Shown: positions 8,168 to 17,008, numbered from the stretch's first letter. The stretch: 64,000 nucleotides of DNA from Streptomyces sp. R302 (GCF_012927245.1 NZ_JABBGE010000009.1:391327-455326); one strand, 5' to 3'. Notes: a model not told the origin generated them from the letters alone. Translations and numbers: made by a program.

Positions 8168-8827
8168 GTGACGGACGCGTGGACCTGGCTCACCACCGGC
8201 GCGCACTGGACCGGCGAGGAGGGCATCGGGGTCCGCCTCGCCGAGCACGTGTACGTGAGCGGGCTCGCGCTGCTGATCGCCGGCGCTGTCGCGCTGCCCC
8301 TCGGCCTCTGGCTCGGCCACCTCGGGCGCGGCGGCGCGCTCGCGGTCAACGTGTCGAACGTGGGGCGGGCGGTCCCCGTCTTCGCGGTCCTCGCCCTCTT
8401 CATGGTCTCCCCGCTGCGGAACGCGGGCTATGTGCCGACCGTGACCGCCCTGGTCCTCTTCGCGATACCGCCGCTGCTGACCAACGCGTACGTGGGCGTG
8501 CGCGAGGTCGACCGGGCGGCCGTCCGGGCGGCCCGGGGCATGGGGATGACGGGCGCTCAGGTCTTCGGCCGGGTCGAGCTGCCGCTGGCGGCCCCGGTGG
8601 TCATGACGGGGGTACGCTCCGCCGCCGTACAGGTGGTCGCCACCGCGACGATCGCCGCCATGGTCGGCCAGGGCGGCCTCGGCCGGATCATCACCGCCGG
8701 CTTCGCGTTGTACGACACCGCGCAGGTGGTCGCGGGCGCCGTCCTGGTGGCGCTGCTCGCGCTGGCGGTGGAGGGCGTGCTGGTCGGCGTGGACCGGCTC
8801 CTGGTGCCCCGGCCGCCTCGGACTTGA
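8168..8827 (+). CDS. osmoprotectant ABC transporter permease (OpuCD-like)
   Basis: A 219-aa permease paralogous to its neighbour: WTGEEGIGVRLAEHVYVSG at the N-terminus, EAA-type loop AARGMGMTGAQVFGRVELPLAAP and MVGQGGLGRII. I prefer the GTG at 8168, which has GAGGTGGGG just upstream; a GTG at 8150 overlaps the previous stop but has no spaced ribosome site. It is followed after 37 bp by the binding-protein gene, so the three plus-strand genes form one transcription unit. Confidence 0.9.
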   Translation: MTDAWTWLTTGAHWTGEEGIGVRLAEHVYVSGLALLIAGAVALPLGLWLGHLGRGGALAVNVSNVGRAVPVFAVLALFMVSPLRNAGYVPTVTALVLFAIPPLLTNAYVGVREVDRAAVRAARGMGMTGAQVFGRVELPLAAPVVMTGVRSAAVQVVATATIAAMVGQGGLGRIITAGFALYDTAQVVAGAVLVALLALAVEGVLVGVDRLLVPRPPRT

Positions 8828-8864
8828 CGTACTCGGTACACCGAAGAGAGAAGGACGGAAAGAC

Positions 8865-9839
8865 GTGAACAGGATCTCGCGCGCCACCGGCGCGCTGCTG
8901 GGTGCCGCCGCACTGGCCGTCTCGCTCACCGCGTGCGGCGGCGACAGCCTGGAGAAGGGCAAGGAGACGAGCTCCGGCGGCTCCGGCGGCGACAAGGGCT
9001 CCCTGGTGGTGGGCGCGGCCGCCTTCACCGAGTCGAAGGTGCTCGCCGAGCTGTACGCGCAGGCGCTGCGCGACGCGGGCTACTCGGTCTCGGTCACCAC
9101 CGTGAAGAACCGCGAGCTGTACGAGCCCGCGCTGGAGAAGGGCGAGATCGACGTCGTGGCGGAATACGCGGCGACGCTCGCGGAATTCCTCAACGCGAAG
9201 GCGAACGGCCCGAAGGCGCCCGAGGAGAAGCCGGTCGCCTCCGGTGACGCGAAGGCCACCGTGGACGCGCTGCGGAAGCTCGCGGAGCCGCGCGGACTGA
9301 AGGTCCTGGAAGTCGGCGGGGCGGTCGACCAGAACGCCTTCGCGGTGTCCAAGGAATTCGCCGAGAAGAACAAGCTGCGGACCCTTTCGGATCTCGGCGC
9401 GTCGAAGCTGAAGGTGAAGATCGCGGCGGGCGACGAATGCACGGTCCGCCCCTTCTGCGCCCCCGGTCTGAAGAAGACCTACGGCATCGACGTGGCCGGC
9501 GTCGACCCCAAGGGCGTCGGCACCCCGCAGGCCAAGCAGGCCGTCAAGGACGGGGTGGACCAGCTGGTCCTCACCACCACCACGGACGCCACGATCGAAG
9601 GCTTCGGCCTGGTCTTCCTGGAGGACGACAAGCACCTGCAGAACGCGGACAACGTGCTGCCGGTGGTGAACGCGAAGGAGGCCGGCGCGCCCGAGGTCGC
9701 CGCCGCCCTCGACAAGATCACCAAGGTGCTGACCACCGCGGATCTCGCCGAACTCAACCGCAAGGTCGACGCCGAGCGGGCGAAGCCGGAGGATGTCGCC
9801 GCCGCCTATCTGAAGGAGAAGGGGCTGGTCGGCAAGTAG
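8865..9839 (+). CDS. osmoprotectant ABC transporter substrate-binding lipoprotein (OpuCC-like)
   Basis: The 324-aa protein starts at a GTG and has a lipoprotein signal peptide with lipobox LTAC (Cys 24), followed by a Gly/Ser linker and a periplasmic-binding domain of the glycine-betaine class (LVVGAAAFTESKVLAELYAQ, EIDVVAEYAATLAEFL, RTLSDL). It would capture the solute outside the membrane and deliver it to the two permeases upstream. The exact ligand (betaine, choline, carnitine or ectoine) cannot be told from the sequence. Confidence 0.93.
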   Translation: MNRISRATGALLGAAALAVSLTACGGDSLEKGKETSSGGSGGDKGSLVVGAAAFTESKVLAELYAQALRDAGYSVSVTTVKNRELYEPALEKGEIDVVAEYAATLAEFLNAKANGPKAPEEKPVASGDAKATVDALRKLAEPRGLKVLEVGGAVDQNAFAVSKEFAEKNKLRTLSDLGASKLKVKIAAGDECTVRPFCAPGLKKTYGIDVAGVDPKGVGTPQAKQAVKDGVDQLVLTTTTDATIEGFGLVFLEDDKHLQNADNVLPVVNAKEAGAPEVAAALDKITKVLTTADLAELNRKVDAERAKPEDVAAAYLKEKGLVGK

Positions 9840-9969
9840 CCGCCGAAGAGGGGGAGTCGGCCCGAAGCGGAAGCGGAACGCGGTCTGCCCGATTCCGTTG
9901 TCGAGAAGTGGCCAAATGATTGCCGGGCCGACCCCCCACTCCGTGCCTACGCACGGTAAATTTCAGGCC

Positions 9970-11145
9970 ATGCCACGTGGACGCCACCGCCATTCCCCGC
10001 CTCTGCACAAGCTGATGCCGCCCTCCGCGGTCGCCGGCGCCGCGGTCGTCTGCGCCGCGGCGGCCTGGATCCCCGGGGAACTCGTGGTCGTCCGGCTGCT
10101 CGCCGTCGCGGCGTCGGCCGCCGCCGTCACCGGCGCCGTCCTCATGCGCGGCTGGGACCGCAGCGCCGGCCGCCAGGTCGCCGAGCTGACCCGCGCCCGC
10201 ACCGCCGACCAGTGGAAGGCCGAGGAGCGCCTCGCCGAACTGGAGGCGGACCTGGAGGAGTCCCGCGCCCTGCGCATCCGCCTCGACGCCAAGCTCCGTG
10301 CCAAGCGCGTCGAACTCGCCGGACTGCGCGGCGAGCACGCCGACCTGCTGCGCCGCTACGCGACCGCCGAGACCGAGCGCGCCAGCGCCCTCGAAGGACA
10401 GCGCGTCCTGGCCCAGGCCGGCGCCGAGGCCCCCAAGGAGCTGCCCGCCGCCGGGTCGACGCCCACCCCGGAGGCGTACCGCCGCGCCGCCCAGGCCCTG
10501 CGCGACCTGCCCCGCAACGCCGCCGCCCAGCAGGCCCGCCGCACCGCCGAGGCGGCCCGCGCCCGCGACCTCGCCGAGCGCGCCGCGCAGGCGGAGGAGC
10601 CGCGCGGCCGGCACGCCGCCGAGCACGCCCACCCGCCGGGCCAGGACGCCCCGGCGGCCCTCGCCCCCGCGGCCACCGCGAAGGCGCTGCCCCCGGCGGC
10701 CCCGGCGCAGGACCGGACCCCGGCCGTCCCGGCGGCCAGCGCGATCGCCCCGTACGCGGCCCGCCGCCCCGCCCCGCGCACCGAGGGCGGCTTCGACTTC
10801 TTCGGCACGCAGGCCGGCACCCAGACCGGTACGCACAAGGCGGCCATCGAGGCCGTCCAGGACACCGACCTCGCCGACGTGGTGGGCGAGGAGGTCCTGG
10901 AGGAGGCCCGCGCGGCCGACGCCCTCCCGGCGCAGGGCCCCGCCCTCACCCCGGTCCCGGCCTCGGCCGCCGTCGGCCCCCGCCCGGAGCGCGCCGACGA
11001 GCCCGCCCAGGAGCCCGCCGAGGAGGAGCCCGTGGTGTCCCGCTCCTCCGCCGCCGGTCCGATCGGCCAGGTCATCGACCTGACCGCGCACGACGAGACC
11101 GAGCAGCTCGACCTCGCCGAACTGCGCGGGGCCGTCAACCAGTGA
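9970..11145 (+). CDS. Streptomyces-type membrane protein with coiled coil, function unknown
   Basis: The 391-aa protein has two adjacent hydrophobic segments (about residues 15-60), then a strongly charged, heptad-rich stretch (about 70-150: LAELEADLEESRALRIRLDA) that should form a coiled coil, then a long Ala/Pro-rich region ending in an acidic QVIDLTAHDETEQLDLAELR tail. The ATG at 9970 is taken as start because the membrane segments begin soon after. I do not recognise a family with known function. It lies 130 bp after the transporter operon and overlaps the GNAT remnant by GTGA. Confidence 0.75.
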   Translation: MPRGRHRHSPPLHKLMPPSAVAGAAVVCAAAAWIPGELVVVRLLAVAASAAAVTGAVLMRGWDRSAGRQVAELTRARTADQWKAEERLAELEADLEESRALRIRLDAKLRAKRVELAGLRGEHADLLRRYATAETERASALEGQRVLAQAGAEAPKELPAAGSTPTPEAYRRAAQALRDLPRNAAAQQARRTAEAARARDLAERAAQAEEPRGRHAAEHAHPPGQDAPAALAPAATAKALPPAAPAQDRTPAVPAASAIAPYAARRPAPRTEGGFDFFGTQAGTQTGTHKAAIEAVQDTDLADVVGEEVLEEARAADALPAQGPALTPVPASAAVGPRPERADEPAQEPAEEEPVVSRSSAAGPIGQVIDLTAHDETEQLDLAELRGAVNQ

Positions 11146-11542
11146 GCCGTGCCGTCGGCCTCCTCCTCCCGGAGGAGGCCCGGGCCCGCCGGGACGAACC
11201 GATCGCCCTGTGCGCCCAGGCCTTCGGCGGCGCCCCCTGGCACGAGCCGCCGCTCGGCGCCGTACGGACCGCGGACCGGCTGCCCGACTCCGCCGCCCGG
11301 CGCCCCGACTTCCGCGCGGAGGCCGCCCTCGGGCCTGTCCGACGGATCATGGCGGGGGCCGCGGCCTCGGCCGGGCGCTGCACGACGCCCTCCTGGCCCG
11401 GGCCGGCGCCGGGCCCGCGCTCCTGATGACCCTCGACGTGCCGGAGCTGACGGACCGGTACGCCCGCTGGGGCTGGACGGTCGCCGACCGCCGCCGCCCC
11501 GACCGGGAGACCAGGGACTACGCGGTGATGCGCCGCCCCTGA
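11142..11542 (+). pseudogene. GNAT N-acetyltransferase remnant (internal deletion and frameshift)
   Basis: From the GTG at 11142 the first frame reads like the N-terminus of a streptomycete GNAT enzyme (LCAQAFGGAPWHEPP, then FRAEAALG). The acetyl-CoA-binding part, RGLGRALHDALLARA followed by YARWGWTVADRR, lies in another frame (11350-11542). Only about ten codons separate parts that are some 60-70 residues apart in intact enzymes, so a central block has been lost and the frame broken near 11340-11360. A single sequencing error could restore the frame but not the missing segment. The start overlaps the upstream stop by GTGA. Confidence 0.65.
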
Positions 11543-11549
11543 GCGGGAC

Positions 11550-12692
11550 TCACTTGTCGATGTCGCCGACGACGAAGAAGAACGACCCCAGGATCGCGAC
11601 CATGTCCGAGACCAGCGTCCCCGGCAGCAGCTCCACCAGCGCCTGGATGTTGTTGTACGAGGCCGAGCGCAGCTTCAGCCGGTACGGGGTCTTCTCGCCC
11701 TTCGACACCAGGTAGTAGCCGTTCAGCCCCAGCGGGTTCTCGGTCCAGGCGTACGTGTGCCCCTCCGGCGCCTTCAGGACCTTCGGCAGCCGCTGGTTGA
11801 CCGGCCCCTGCGGCAGCGCGTCGAGCCGGTCCAGGCAGGCGTCCGCCAGCTCCAGGGAGTTGTGCGTCTGGTCGAGGAGGCACTCGAAGCGGGCCAGGCA
11901 GTCGCCCTCCTGGCGGACCACGACCCGCAGGGTGTCCTGGAGCTCCCCGTAGGCCAGGTACGGCTCGTCGCGCCGCAGGTCGAAGTCGACGCCGGAGGCG
12001 CGGGCGATCGGCCCGGACACCCCGAAGCCGTGCACGGTCTCCGGGGCCAGGACGCCGACCCCGCGCGTGCGGGCGCGGAAGATCTCGTTCCCGAGGACCA
12101 GACGGTCGTAGACGTCCATCCGCGACCGCACGTCCGCGACCGCCTGCCTGGCCCGGCCGAGCCAGCCCGCCGGCAGGTCCTCCTTGAGGCCGCCGACCCG
12201 GTTGAACATGTAGTGCATCCGGCCGCCGGAGACCTCCTCCATCACCGTCTGGAGCTCCTCGCGCTCCCGGAAGGCGTGGAAGACGGGCGTGATCCCGCCC
12301 AGCTCCAGCGGGTAGGACCCCAGGAACATCAGATGGTTCAGGGCCCGGTTCAGTTCCGCGAGCAGCGTCCGCAGCCAGACCGCCCGCTCCGGCACCTCCA
12401 TGCCGAGCATCCGCTCGACGCCCATCACCACGCCGAGCTCGTTGGAGAAGGCGGAGAGCCAGTCGTGACGGTTGGCCAGCATGACGATCTGGCGGTAGTC
12501 GCGCGCCTCGAAGAGCTTCTCGGCACCCCGGTGCATGTAGCCGACGACGGGCTCGGCATGCCGGATCACCTCGCCGTCGAGCACCAGCCGCAGCCGCAGC
12601 ACGCCGTGCGTGGAGGGGTGCTGCGGGCCGATGTTCAGCACCATGTCGGTGCTCTCCGCCGCGCCGCCGATGCCGACCGTGGTCTCCGTCAT
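11550..12692 (-). CDS. isolated NuoD-like (49-kDa) NADH-quinone oxidoreductase subunit
   Basis: The 380-aa protein is a full-length NuoD/NDUFS2 homologue: NIGPQHPSTHGVLRL, GYMHRGAEKLFE (Arg 55), NHLMFLGSYPLELG, VSGGRMHYMFNRVGG and a C-terminal NNIQALVELLPG...VAILGSFFFVVGDIDK end, matching the family. No other nuo gene lies in the window, so it is not part of a 14-gene complex I operon. The ATG at 12692 has no Shine-Dalgarno but a GATACT hexamer 7 nt upstream. A MidA/NDUFAF7-type methyltransferase lies 91 bp upstream on the same strand. It could serve complex I in trans or another hydrogenase-like assembly; that is not known. Confidence 0.9.
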   Translation of the reverse strand: MTETTVGIGGAAESTDMVLNIGPQHPSTHGVLRLRLVLDGEVIRHAEPVVGYMHRGAEKLFEARDYRQIVMLANRHDWLSAFSNELGVVMGVERMLGMEVPERAVWLRTLLAELNRALNHLMFLGSYPLELGGITPVFHAFREREELQTVMEEVSGGRMHYMFNRVGGLKEDLPAGWLGRARQAVADVRSRMDVYDRLVLGNEIFRARTRGVGVLAPETVHGFGVSGPIARASGVDFDLRRDEPYLAYGELQDTLRVVVRQEGDCLARFECLLDQTHNSLELADACLDRLDALPQGPVNQRLPKVLKAPEGHTYAWTENPLGLNGYYLVSKGEKTPYRLKLRSASYNNIQALVELLPGTLVSDMVAILGSFFFVVGDIDK

Positions 12693-12783
12693 GCCGGACA
12701 GTATCCCCCGCCGCGCGCCCCGCCGACGGGCGAGCCCCCAGCCTGTGGACAACCCGGCGGCTCCGCGCGGGAGGTCGGGCTCC

Positions 12784-13770
12784 TCACACCCGCTGGCTCA
12801 GCCACAGGAAGTCGCCCAGGCCGCCGCGCGCGGTCAGTTCGGCCGCCTCGCCGGCGCCGGACAGGGCCCGCACGTACGCCGCCGGGTCCGTCGAGGCGAG
12901 CGCGAGGGGCGGGCGGGCGCCGGAGACCCCGAGGCCGTGCAGCGCCTCGCGCTGGGTCGTCAGCTCCGCCGGCACGCGCGCGTGGACCGCCGCCGCGCAG
13001 GCGTCCAGGGCCACGTGGGAGGTCAGGTCGCCGGTGCCGTCCGGGACCGGCGCGACCTCCCGGCCCGCCCGGAAGCCGGTCAGCGTGCCGAAGGGCGGCC
13101 GGGAGTCCCGTACGTGCCCGTAGTCCACGGCCACCGCCAGGCCCGCCGCCAGCGAGCCGACCGCCGCCGCCCACGCCTCGTCCCGGGGCCGGCCGATCTC
13201 GGCCCGCGCGCCCGGCTCGGCCAGCGGCCACCAGCGGGCCAGCCACTCCGCGTCCGGACCCGTGACCGGGGCGCCGAGCCGCTCCGTACCGTCGGCGCGG
13301 ACCTCCACGTACCGGACCGTGCCGTCCTCGCCGACCTCGGCGACGTCCACCGGCACGTTGTCCAGCCACTCGTTCGCGAAGAGCAGGCCGCGCACGCCCT
13401 CGGGGAGCCGGTCGGTCCACTCCACGCGCGCGTGCAGCCCGTCCGGCCGCGGGGCCCGCTCCACCGCGTACGCCCGCACCCGCAGCCCCGCCGGGACCGC
13501 GGCCAGCACCCCGGCCAGCAGCTCGCCCCGGCCCGCGCCCACGTCCACCAGGCCGACCTCGTCGGTGCCCAGCTCCTCCGCCGTCGCGACCAGCAGCCGG
13601 GCCACCGCCGCCGCGAAGAGCGGCGAGGCGTGCACCGAGGTGCGGAAGTGGCCCGCGGGGCCCTCGGGGCGCAGGAAGAAGCCCCCGGGGCCGTACAGCG
13701 CCTCCTCGGTGGCCTCCCGCCAGCCCCGCCACTCCCGGCCGCCCCGCGTCCGTCCCGTCCCGCCCGTCAC
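12784..13770 (-). CDS. SAM-dependent methyltransferase of the MidA/NDUFAF7 type (COG1565, PF02636)
   Basis: The 328-aa protein carries the order of motifs expected of this family: LYGPGGFFLRPEGPAGHFRTS, VDVGAGRGEL (SAM loop, residues about 75-84), FANEWLDNVPVDV, VAVDYGHVRDSRPPFGTLTGF and DGTGDLTSHVALD. The human family member NDUFAF7 symmetrically dimethylates an arginine of the NuoD homologue NDUFS2. Here the gene is immediately upstream of a lone NuoD homologue, suggesting enzyme and substrate. The GTG at 13770 lies inside a 17-bp tandem repeat, so the true start is uncertain. Confidence 0.82.
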   Translation of the reverse strand: MTGGTGRTRGGREWRGWREATEEALYGPGGFFLRPEGPAGHFRTSVHASPLFAAAVARLLVATAEELGTDEVGLVDVGAGRGELLAGVLAAVPAGLRVRAYAVERAPRPDGLHARVEWTDRLPEGVRGLLFANEWLDNVPVDVAEVGEDGTVRYVEVRADGTERLGAPVTGPDAEWLARWWPLAEPGARAEIGRPRDEAWAAAVGSLAAGLAVAVDYGHVRDSRPPFGTLTGFRAGREVAPVPDGTGDLTSHVALDACAAAVHARVPAELTTQREALHGLGVSGARPPLALASTDPAAYVRALSGAGEAAELTARGGLGDFLWLSQRV

Positions 13771-13815
13771 CTCGTCCGTCCCGTCACCTCGTCCGACCCC
13801 TCACCTCGTGCGTCC
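13765..13815. repeat. 17-bp tandem repeat, three copies, at the methyltransferase start
   Basis: Units at 13765-13781, 13782-13798 and 13799-13815 follow the pattern CGTCACCTCGTCCGTCC with one to three changes each; a broken fourth follows. Each unit contains GAGGTGA on the minus strand, so the array repeats possible GTG starts. It lies between the methyltransferase and the divergent histidine kinase. Confidence 0.75.
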
Positions 13816-13924
13816 CCTCATCCGTCACGCGCCCCAGTCTCCACCCCGGGGTGTACGGGTCCCGCCGCAAGGATCGACCGCTCGGTTGATCCCCCGCCCG
13901 TGGGCTTTCCCTACTCTGGGTTAC

Positions 13925-15127
13925 GTGCAGCGCCTCTACGACTTCATCCGCAGCCACCCGACGGGCGTCGACGTCTTCTGGGCCGTCGTCCTCCTCGGGT
14001 TCTCCGGGCTGTGGATCGGGTCGATGTCCCCGGCCCTCGACCACGCCGCCGGCTACGGGGCGGTCGCCACGCTCTTCTCCCTGGTCGTCGCCCTGCGGCG
14101 GCGGGCGCCCGAGAAGATGCTGGTCCTGGCCGTCGCCCTCGGCGTCGTCCAGCTGGTCCTCGACATCCAGACCTTCATGGCGGACTTCGCCATGCTCGTC
14201 ATCATCTTCACCGTCGCCGCGCACGACGGCCCCCGCTGGGCCTCCCGGCTCGCCCTCGTCGGCGGACTGTGCGCCGCCCCGCTCTCCCAGCTGAGATGGC
14301 CGCTGGAGGAGACGGTCTCGGTGCCCGCCCGGGTCTTCTTCACGGTGATCATGGCCGTGCCGTTCGCCCTCGCCTGGGTCCTCGGCGACTCGCTGCGCAC
14401 CCGCCGCGCCTACTTCGCCCAGCTGGAGGAGAAGGCCGCCCGCCTGGAGCGGGAGCGGGAGGCGCAGGCCAAGGTCGCGGTGGCCGCCGAGCGGGCCCGG
14501 ATCGCCCGCGAGCTCCACGACGTCGTCGCGCACAACGTGTCGGTGATGGTGGTGCAGGCCGACGGCGCCGCCTACGTCATGGACTCCTCCCCGGAGACCG
14601 CCAAGCAGGCCTTGGAGACCATCTCCACCACCGGCCGGCAGGCGCTCGCCGAGATGCGCCGCCTCCTCGGCATCCTGCGCACCGGCGAGCACCAGGAGGC
14701 GGGGGAGTACGTGCCGCAGCCGGACGTGGAGCAGATCGAGGAGCTCGTCGAGCAGGTGCGGGGCGCGGGGCTCACCGTCGACCTCGCCGTCGAGGGAACC
14801 CCGCGCGAGCTGCCCACCGGCGTCGGACTGACCGCCTACCGGATCGTCCAGGAAGCCCTCACCAACACCCGCAAGCACGGCGGCCCCGACGCCGGCGCCA
14901 GCGTCCGGCTCGTCTACTTCGACGACGGCCTCGGCCTGCTCGTCGAGGACGACGGCCGGGGCGCGCCCCAGGAGATGTACGAGGACGGCGGCGCCGACGG
15001 GCGCGGTCACGGTCTCATCGGCATGCGGGAGCGGGTCGGCATGGTGGGCGGCACCCTGGACGCGGGTCCGCGCCCGGGCGGCGGTTTCCGGATCAGCGTC
15101 CTGCTGCCGCTCAAGCCCGCACACTGA
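13925..15127 (+). CDS. two-component sensor histidine kinase (NarL-partner, HisKA_3 type)
   Basis: The 400-aa kinase has five or six N-terminal hydrophobic helices (about residues 15-145), a charged linker coiled coil, the HisKA_3 box ARIARELHDVVAHNVS with phospho-acceptor His at residue 198, and a HATPase domain with the N-box YRIVQEALTNTRKHG, G1 VEDDGRGA and G2 GHGLIGMRERV. There is no large extracellular sensor loop, so it may sense within the membrane. The GTG at 13925 follows TACTCT by 7 nt without a ribosome site, suggesting a leaderless mRNA. Its response regulator follows 103 bp downstream. Signal unknown. Confidence 0.9.
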   Translation: MQRLYDFIRSHPTGVDVFWAVVLLGFSGLWIGSMSPALDHAAGYGAVATLFSLVVALRRRAPEKMLVLAVALGVVQLVLDIQTFMADFAMLVIIFTVAAHDGPRWASRLALVGGLCAAPLSQLRWPLEETVSVPARVFFTVIMAVPFALAWVLGDSLRTRRAYFAQLEEKAARLEREREAQAKVAVAAERARIARELHDVVAHNVSVMVVQADGAAYVMDSSPETAKQALETISTTGRQALAEMRRLLGILRTGEHQEAGEYVPQPDVEQIEELVEQVRGAGLTVDLAVEGTPRELPTGVGLTAYRIVQEALTNTRKHGGPDAGASVRLVYFDDGLGLLVEDDGRGAPQEMYEDGGADGRGHGLIGMRERVGMVGGTLDAGPRPGGGFRISVLLPLKPAH

Positions 15128-15186
15128 GAGTCCGTGCGTACGGAGAGTCCGTGCGTACGGAGAGTCCGCCCGTACGGAGAGTCCGC
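15126..15186. repeat. 17-bp tandem repeat between kinase and regulator
   Basis: Three complete units of GAGAGTCCGTGCGTACG (15126-15142, 15143-15159, 15160-15176; the third has two changes) and a partial fourth begin at the kinase stop codon and fill much of the gap before the response regulator. The same 17-bp unit length occurs at 13765-13815, but the sequence differs. Confidence 0.85.
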
Positions 15187-15230
15187 ACCCCGACAGCCCG
15201 TGCTCCGTCCCCACCCACCGAAGGAACCCC

Positions 15231-15905
15231 ATGTCCATCCGCGTGATGCTCGTCGACGACCAGGTGCTGCTGCGCACCGGTTTCCGCATGGTGCTCGCCG
15301 CCCAGCCGGACATGGAGGTCGTGGCCGAGGCGGGCGACGGCGCGGAGGCCCTGGAGGTGCTGCGGTCCACCGAGGTCGACGTCGTCCTCATGGACGTCCG
15401 GATGCCGCGCCTCGACGGGGTGGAGGCGACCCGCCGGATCTGCGCGGTGCCCGACGCCCCGAAGGTGCTCATCCTGACCACCTTCGACCTCGACGAGTAC
15501 GCCTTCTCCGGCCTGAAGGCGGGCGCGAGCGGCTTCATGCTGAAGGACGTGCCGCCGGCCGAGCTGCTGGGCGCGATCCGCTCGGTGCACAGCGGCGACG
15601 CCGTCGTCGCCCCCTCGACCACCCGCCGCCTCCTGGACCGCTTCTCCCCGATGCTGCCGTCCTCCGGCCGCGAGCCCGAGCACCGCGAGGTGGAGAAGCT
15701 GACCGAGCGCGAGCGCGAGGTCATGCTCCTCGTCGCCCAGGGCCTGTCCAACGGCGAGATCGCCGCCCGTCTCGTCCTGTCGGAGGCGACGGTCAAGACC
15801 CACGTGGGCCGCATCCTCACCAAGCTGGGCCTGCGCGACCGCGTCCAGGTCGTCGTCCTCGCGTACGAGACGGGCCTGGTCCGCGCGGGCGGCGCCAAGG
15901 GCTGA
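15231..15905 (+). CDS. NarL/FixJ-family response regulator
   Basis: The 224-aa regulator has an N-terminal receiver domain (acidic pair D9-D10, phospho-acceptor D55 in LMDVRMP, Thr in ILTTF, Lys in FMLKDVP) and a C-terminal LuxR-type helix-turn-helix (LTEREREVMLLVAQGLSNGEI, ATVKTHVGRILTKL). GAAGGAACCCC precedes the ATG. It is paired with the kinase just upstream. Targets cannot be deduced, though the operon's own repeats are possible binding or structural elements. Confidence 0.93.
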   Translation: MSIRVMLVDDQVLLRTGFRMVLAAQPDMEVVAEAGDGAEALEVLRSTEVDVVLMDVRMPRLDGVEATRRICAVPDAPKVLILTTFDLDEYAFSGLKAGASGFMLKDVPPAELLGAIRSVHSGDAVVAPSTTRRLLDRFSPMLPSSGREPEHREVEKLTEREREVMLLVAQGLSNGEIAARLVLSEATVKTHVGRILTKLGLRDRVQVVVLAYETGLVRAGGAKG

Positions 15906-15922
15906 GCCCCCGGCCCGGCCGC

Positions 15923-17008
15923 TCAGCGCAGCACCGACTCCAGGAAGTCGCTGCCCAGGCGGGCGACGACGGAGAAGTCGAGCTGGTGCAGGACGTAGCG
16001 GCCTCGGCGGCGGGTGGTGAGCAGGCCCGCCTTCCGCAGGACGGCCAGGTGGCGGGAGACCTCGGGGGCGGTGATGCCGTACGTCTCCGCCAGCTCGCTC
16101 GTCGAGTACGGGCCGCGCGCCAGGCTCCGGCACATCCGCATCCGCACCGGGTGGGCGAGCGCTTCGAGGCGGAGCCCCACGGTGCCGACGGGCTCCAGGC
16201 CGCCGAGCTCGCGACTGGCCGCCGGATACATGATCACCGGCTGCCAGCCGGGCGCGTAGAGGGCGATGAGGTGCGGCCGGCCGAAGGCGCTGGGCACCAG
16301 CGTCACGGACCCGGCCCTGGCCTCCGTCCGGGCCTCCACCAGCTTGTCGACCACGATCCGGGTGCCCTCGTGGTCCTGCTCCAGGCTCAGCGCCCGGGAG
16401 GCGTCCGCGAGGGCGTCGGCCAGGCCCTTGCGGCGCATCAGCTCCGTCTTGTGGCGGGCGTCGGCGGCGAGCTGCACCCGGACCCGCTTCCAGGTGTCGG
16501 CGAAGAAGGCCTCGTCGCAGTCCTCCAGGAGCCGCCGGAGCCACGCGCGCGTGGCAGTGGGCGCGCAGATCATCCGCTCCGCGAACGCGGCCTGGCGCGG
16601 GCCGCGCGCGGCGGCCAGGTCCAGGGCGCGCCGCCGGGACGCCTCGTCGACCAGCGGGGACGGGATGCCGCCCCGGGCGTGGCGGGGGCTGCACGCGATC
16701 TCCAGGGCGGCGCCGACGAAGGTCTCGTCGTCGATGCGGTCGAGGTCGTCGAGCTCCTCGGCCAGGGTCTCGCGGGGCCGGGCGGGCAGCAGGAAGTCCG
16801 AGCGGGTCGACCGCCACATGAAGTCGGCTTCCAGGAGGCGGTCCGCGAGGCCGGGTTCGAGCGCGGCGCCGGTCGCCGTCGCCCACGCGTGGTGGGCGGG
16901 GTGGTGGCCCGGTTCGGCGAGGACGTGGACGGCGTTGCCGAGCTCGGCCAGCGGCGAGGGGCTGAAGGCGATCCGCTCGGGCGGCACGCCGGTGATGTCG
17001 ATGGTCAC
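15923..17008 (-). CDS. ArsR-type winged-helix regulator with DUF5937-like N-terminus
   Basis: The 361-aa protein is much longer than ordinary ArsR repressors. Residues about 1-265 form an actinobacterial domain of unknown ligand (IAFSPSPLAELGNAVHVL, MWRSTRSDFLLP). Residues about 265-355 form an ArsR winged helix (ALAHPVRMRMCRSLARGPYSTSELAETYGITAPEVSRHLAVLRKAGLL). It lacks the metal-site cysteines of classical ArsR. The GTG at 17008 is preferred because GGGGG lies 7 nt upstream; a GTG at 17014 is too close. It is convergent with the response regulator and divergent from a small gene. Confidence 0.85.
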   Translation of the reverse strand: MTIDITGVPPERIAFSPSPLAELGNAVHVLAEPGHHPAHHAWATATGAALEPGLADRLLEADFMWRSTRSDFLLPARPRETLAEELDDLDRIDDETFVGAALEIACSPRHARGGIPSPLVDEASRRRALDLAAARGPRQAAFAERMICAPTATRAWLRRLLEDCDEAFFADTWKRVRVQLAADARHKTELMRRKGLADALADASRALSLEQDHEGTRIVVDKLVEARTEARAGSVTLVPSAFGRPHLIALYAPGWQPVIMYPAASRELGGLEPVGTVGLRLEALAHPVRMRMCRSLARGPYSTSELAETYGITAPEVSRHLAVLRKAGLLTTRRRGRYVLHQLDFSVVARLGSDFLESVLR

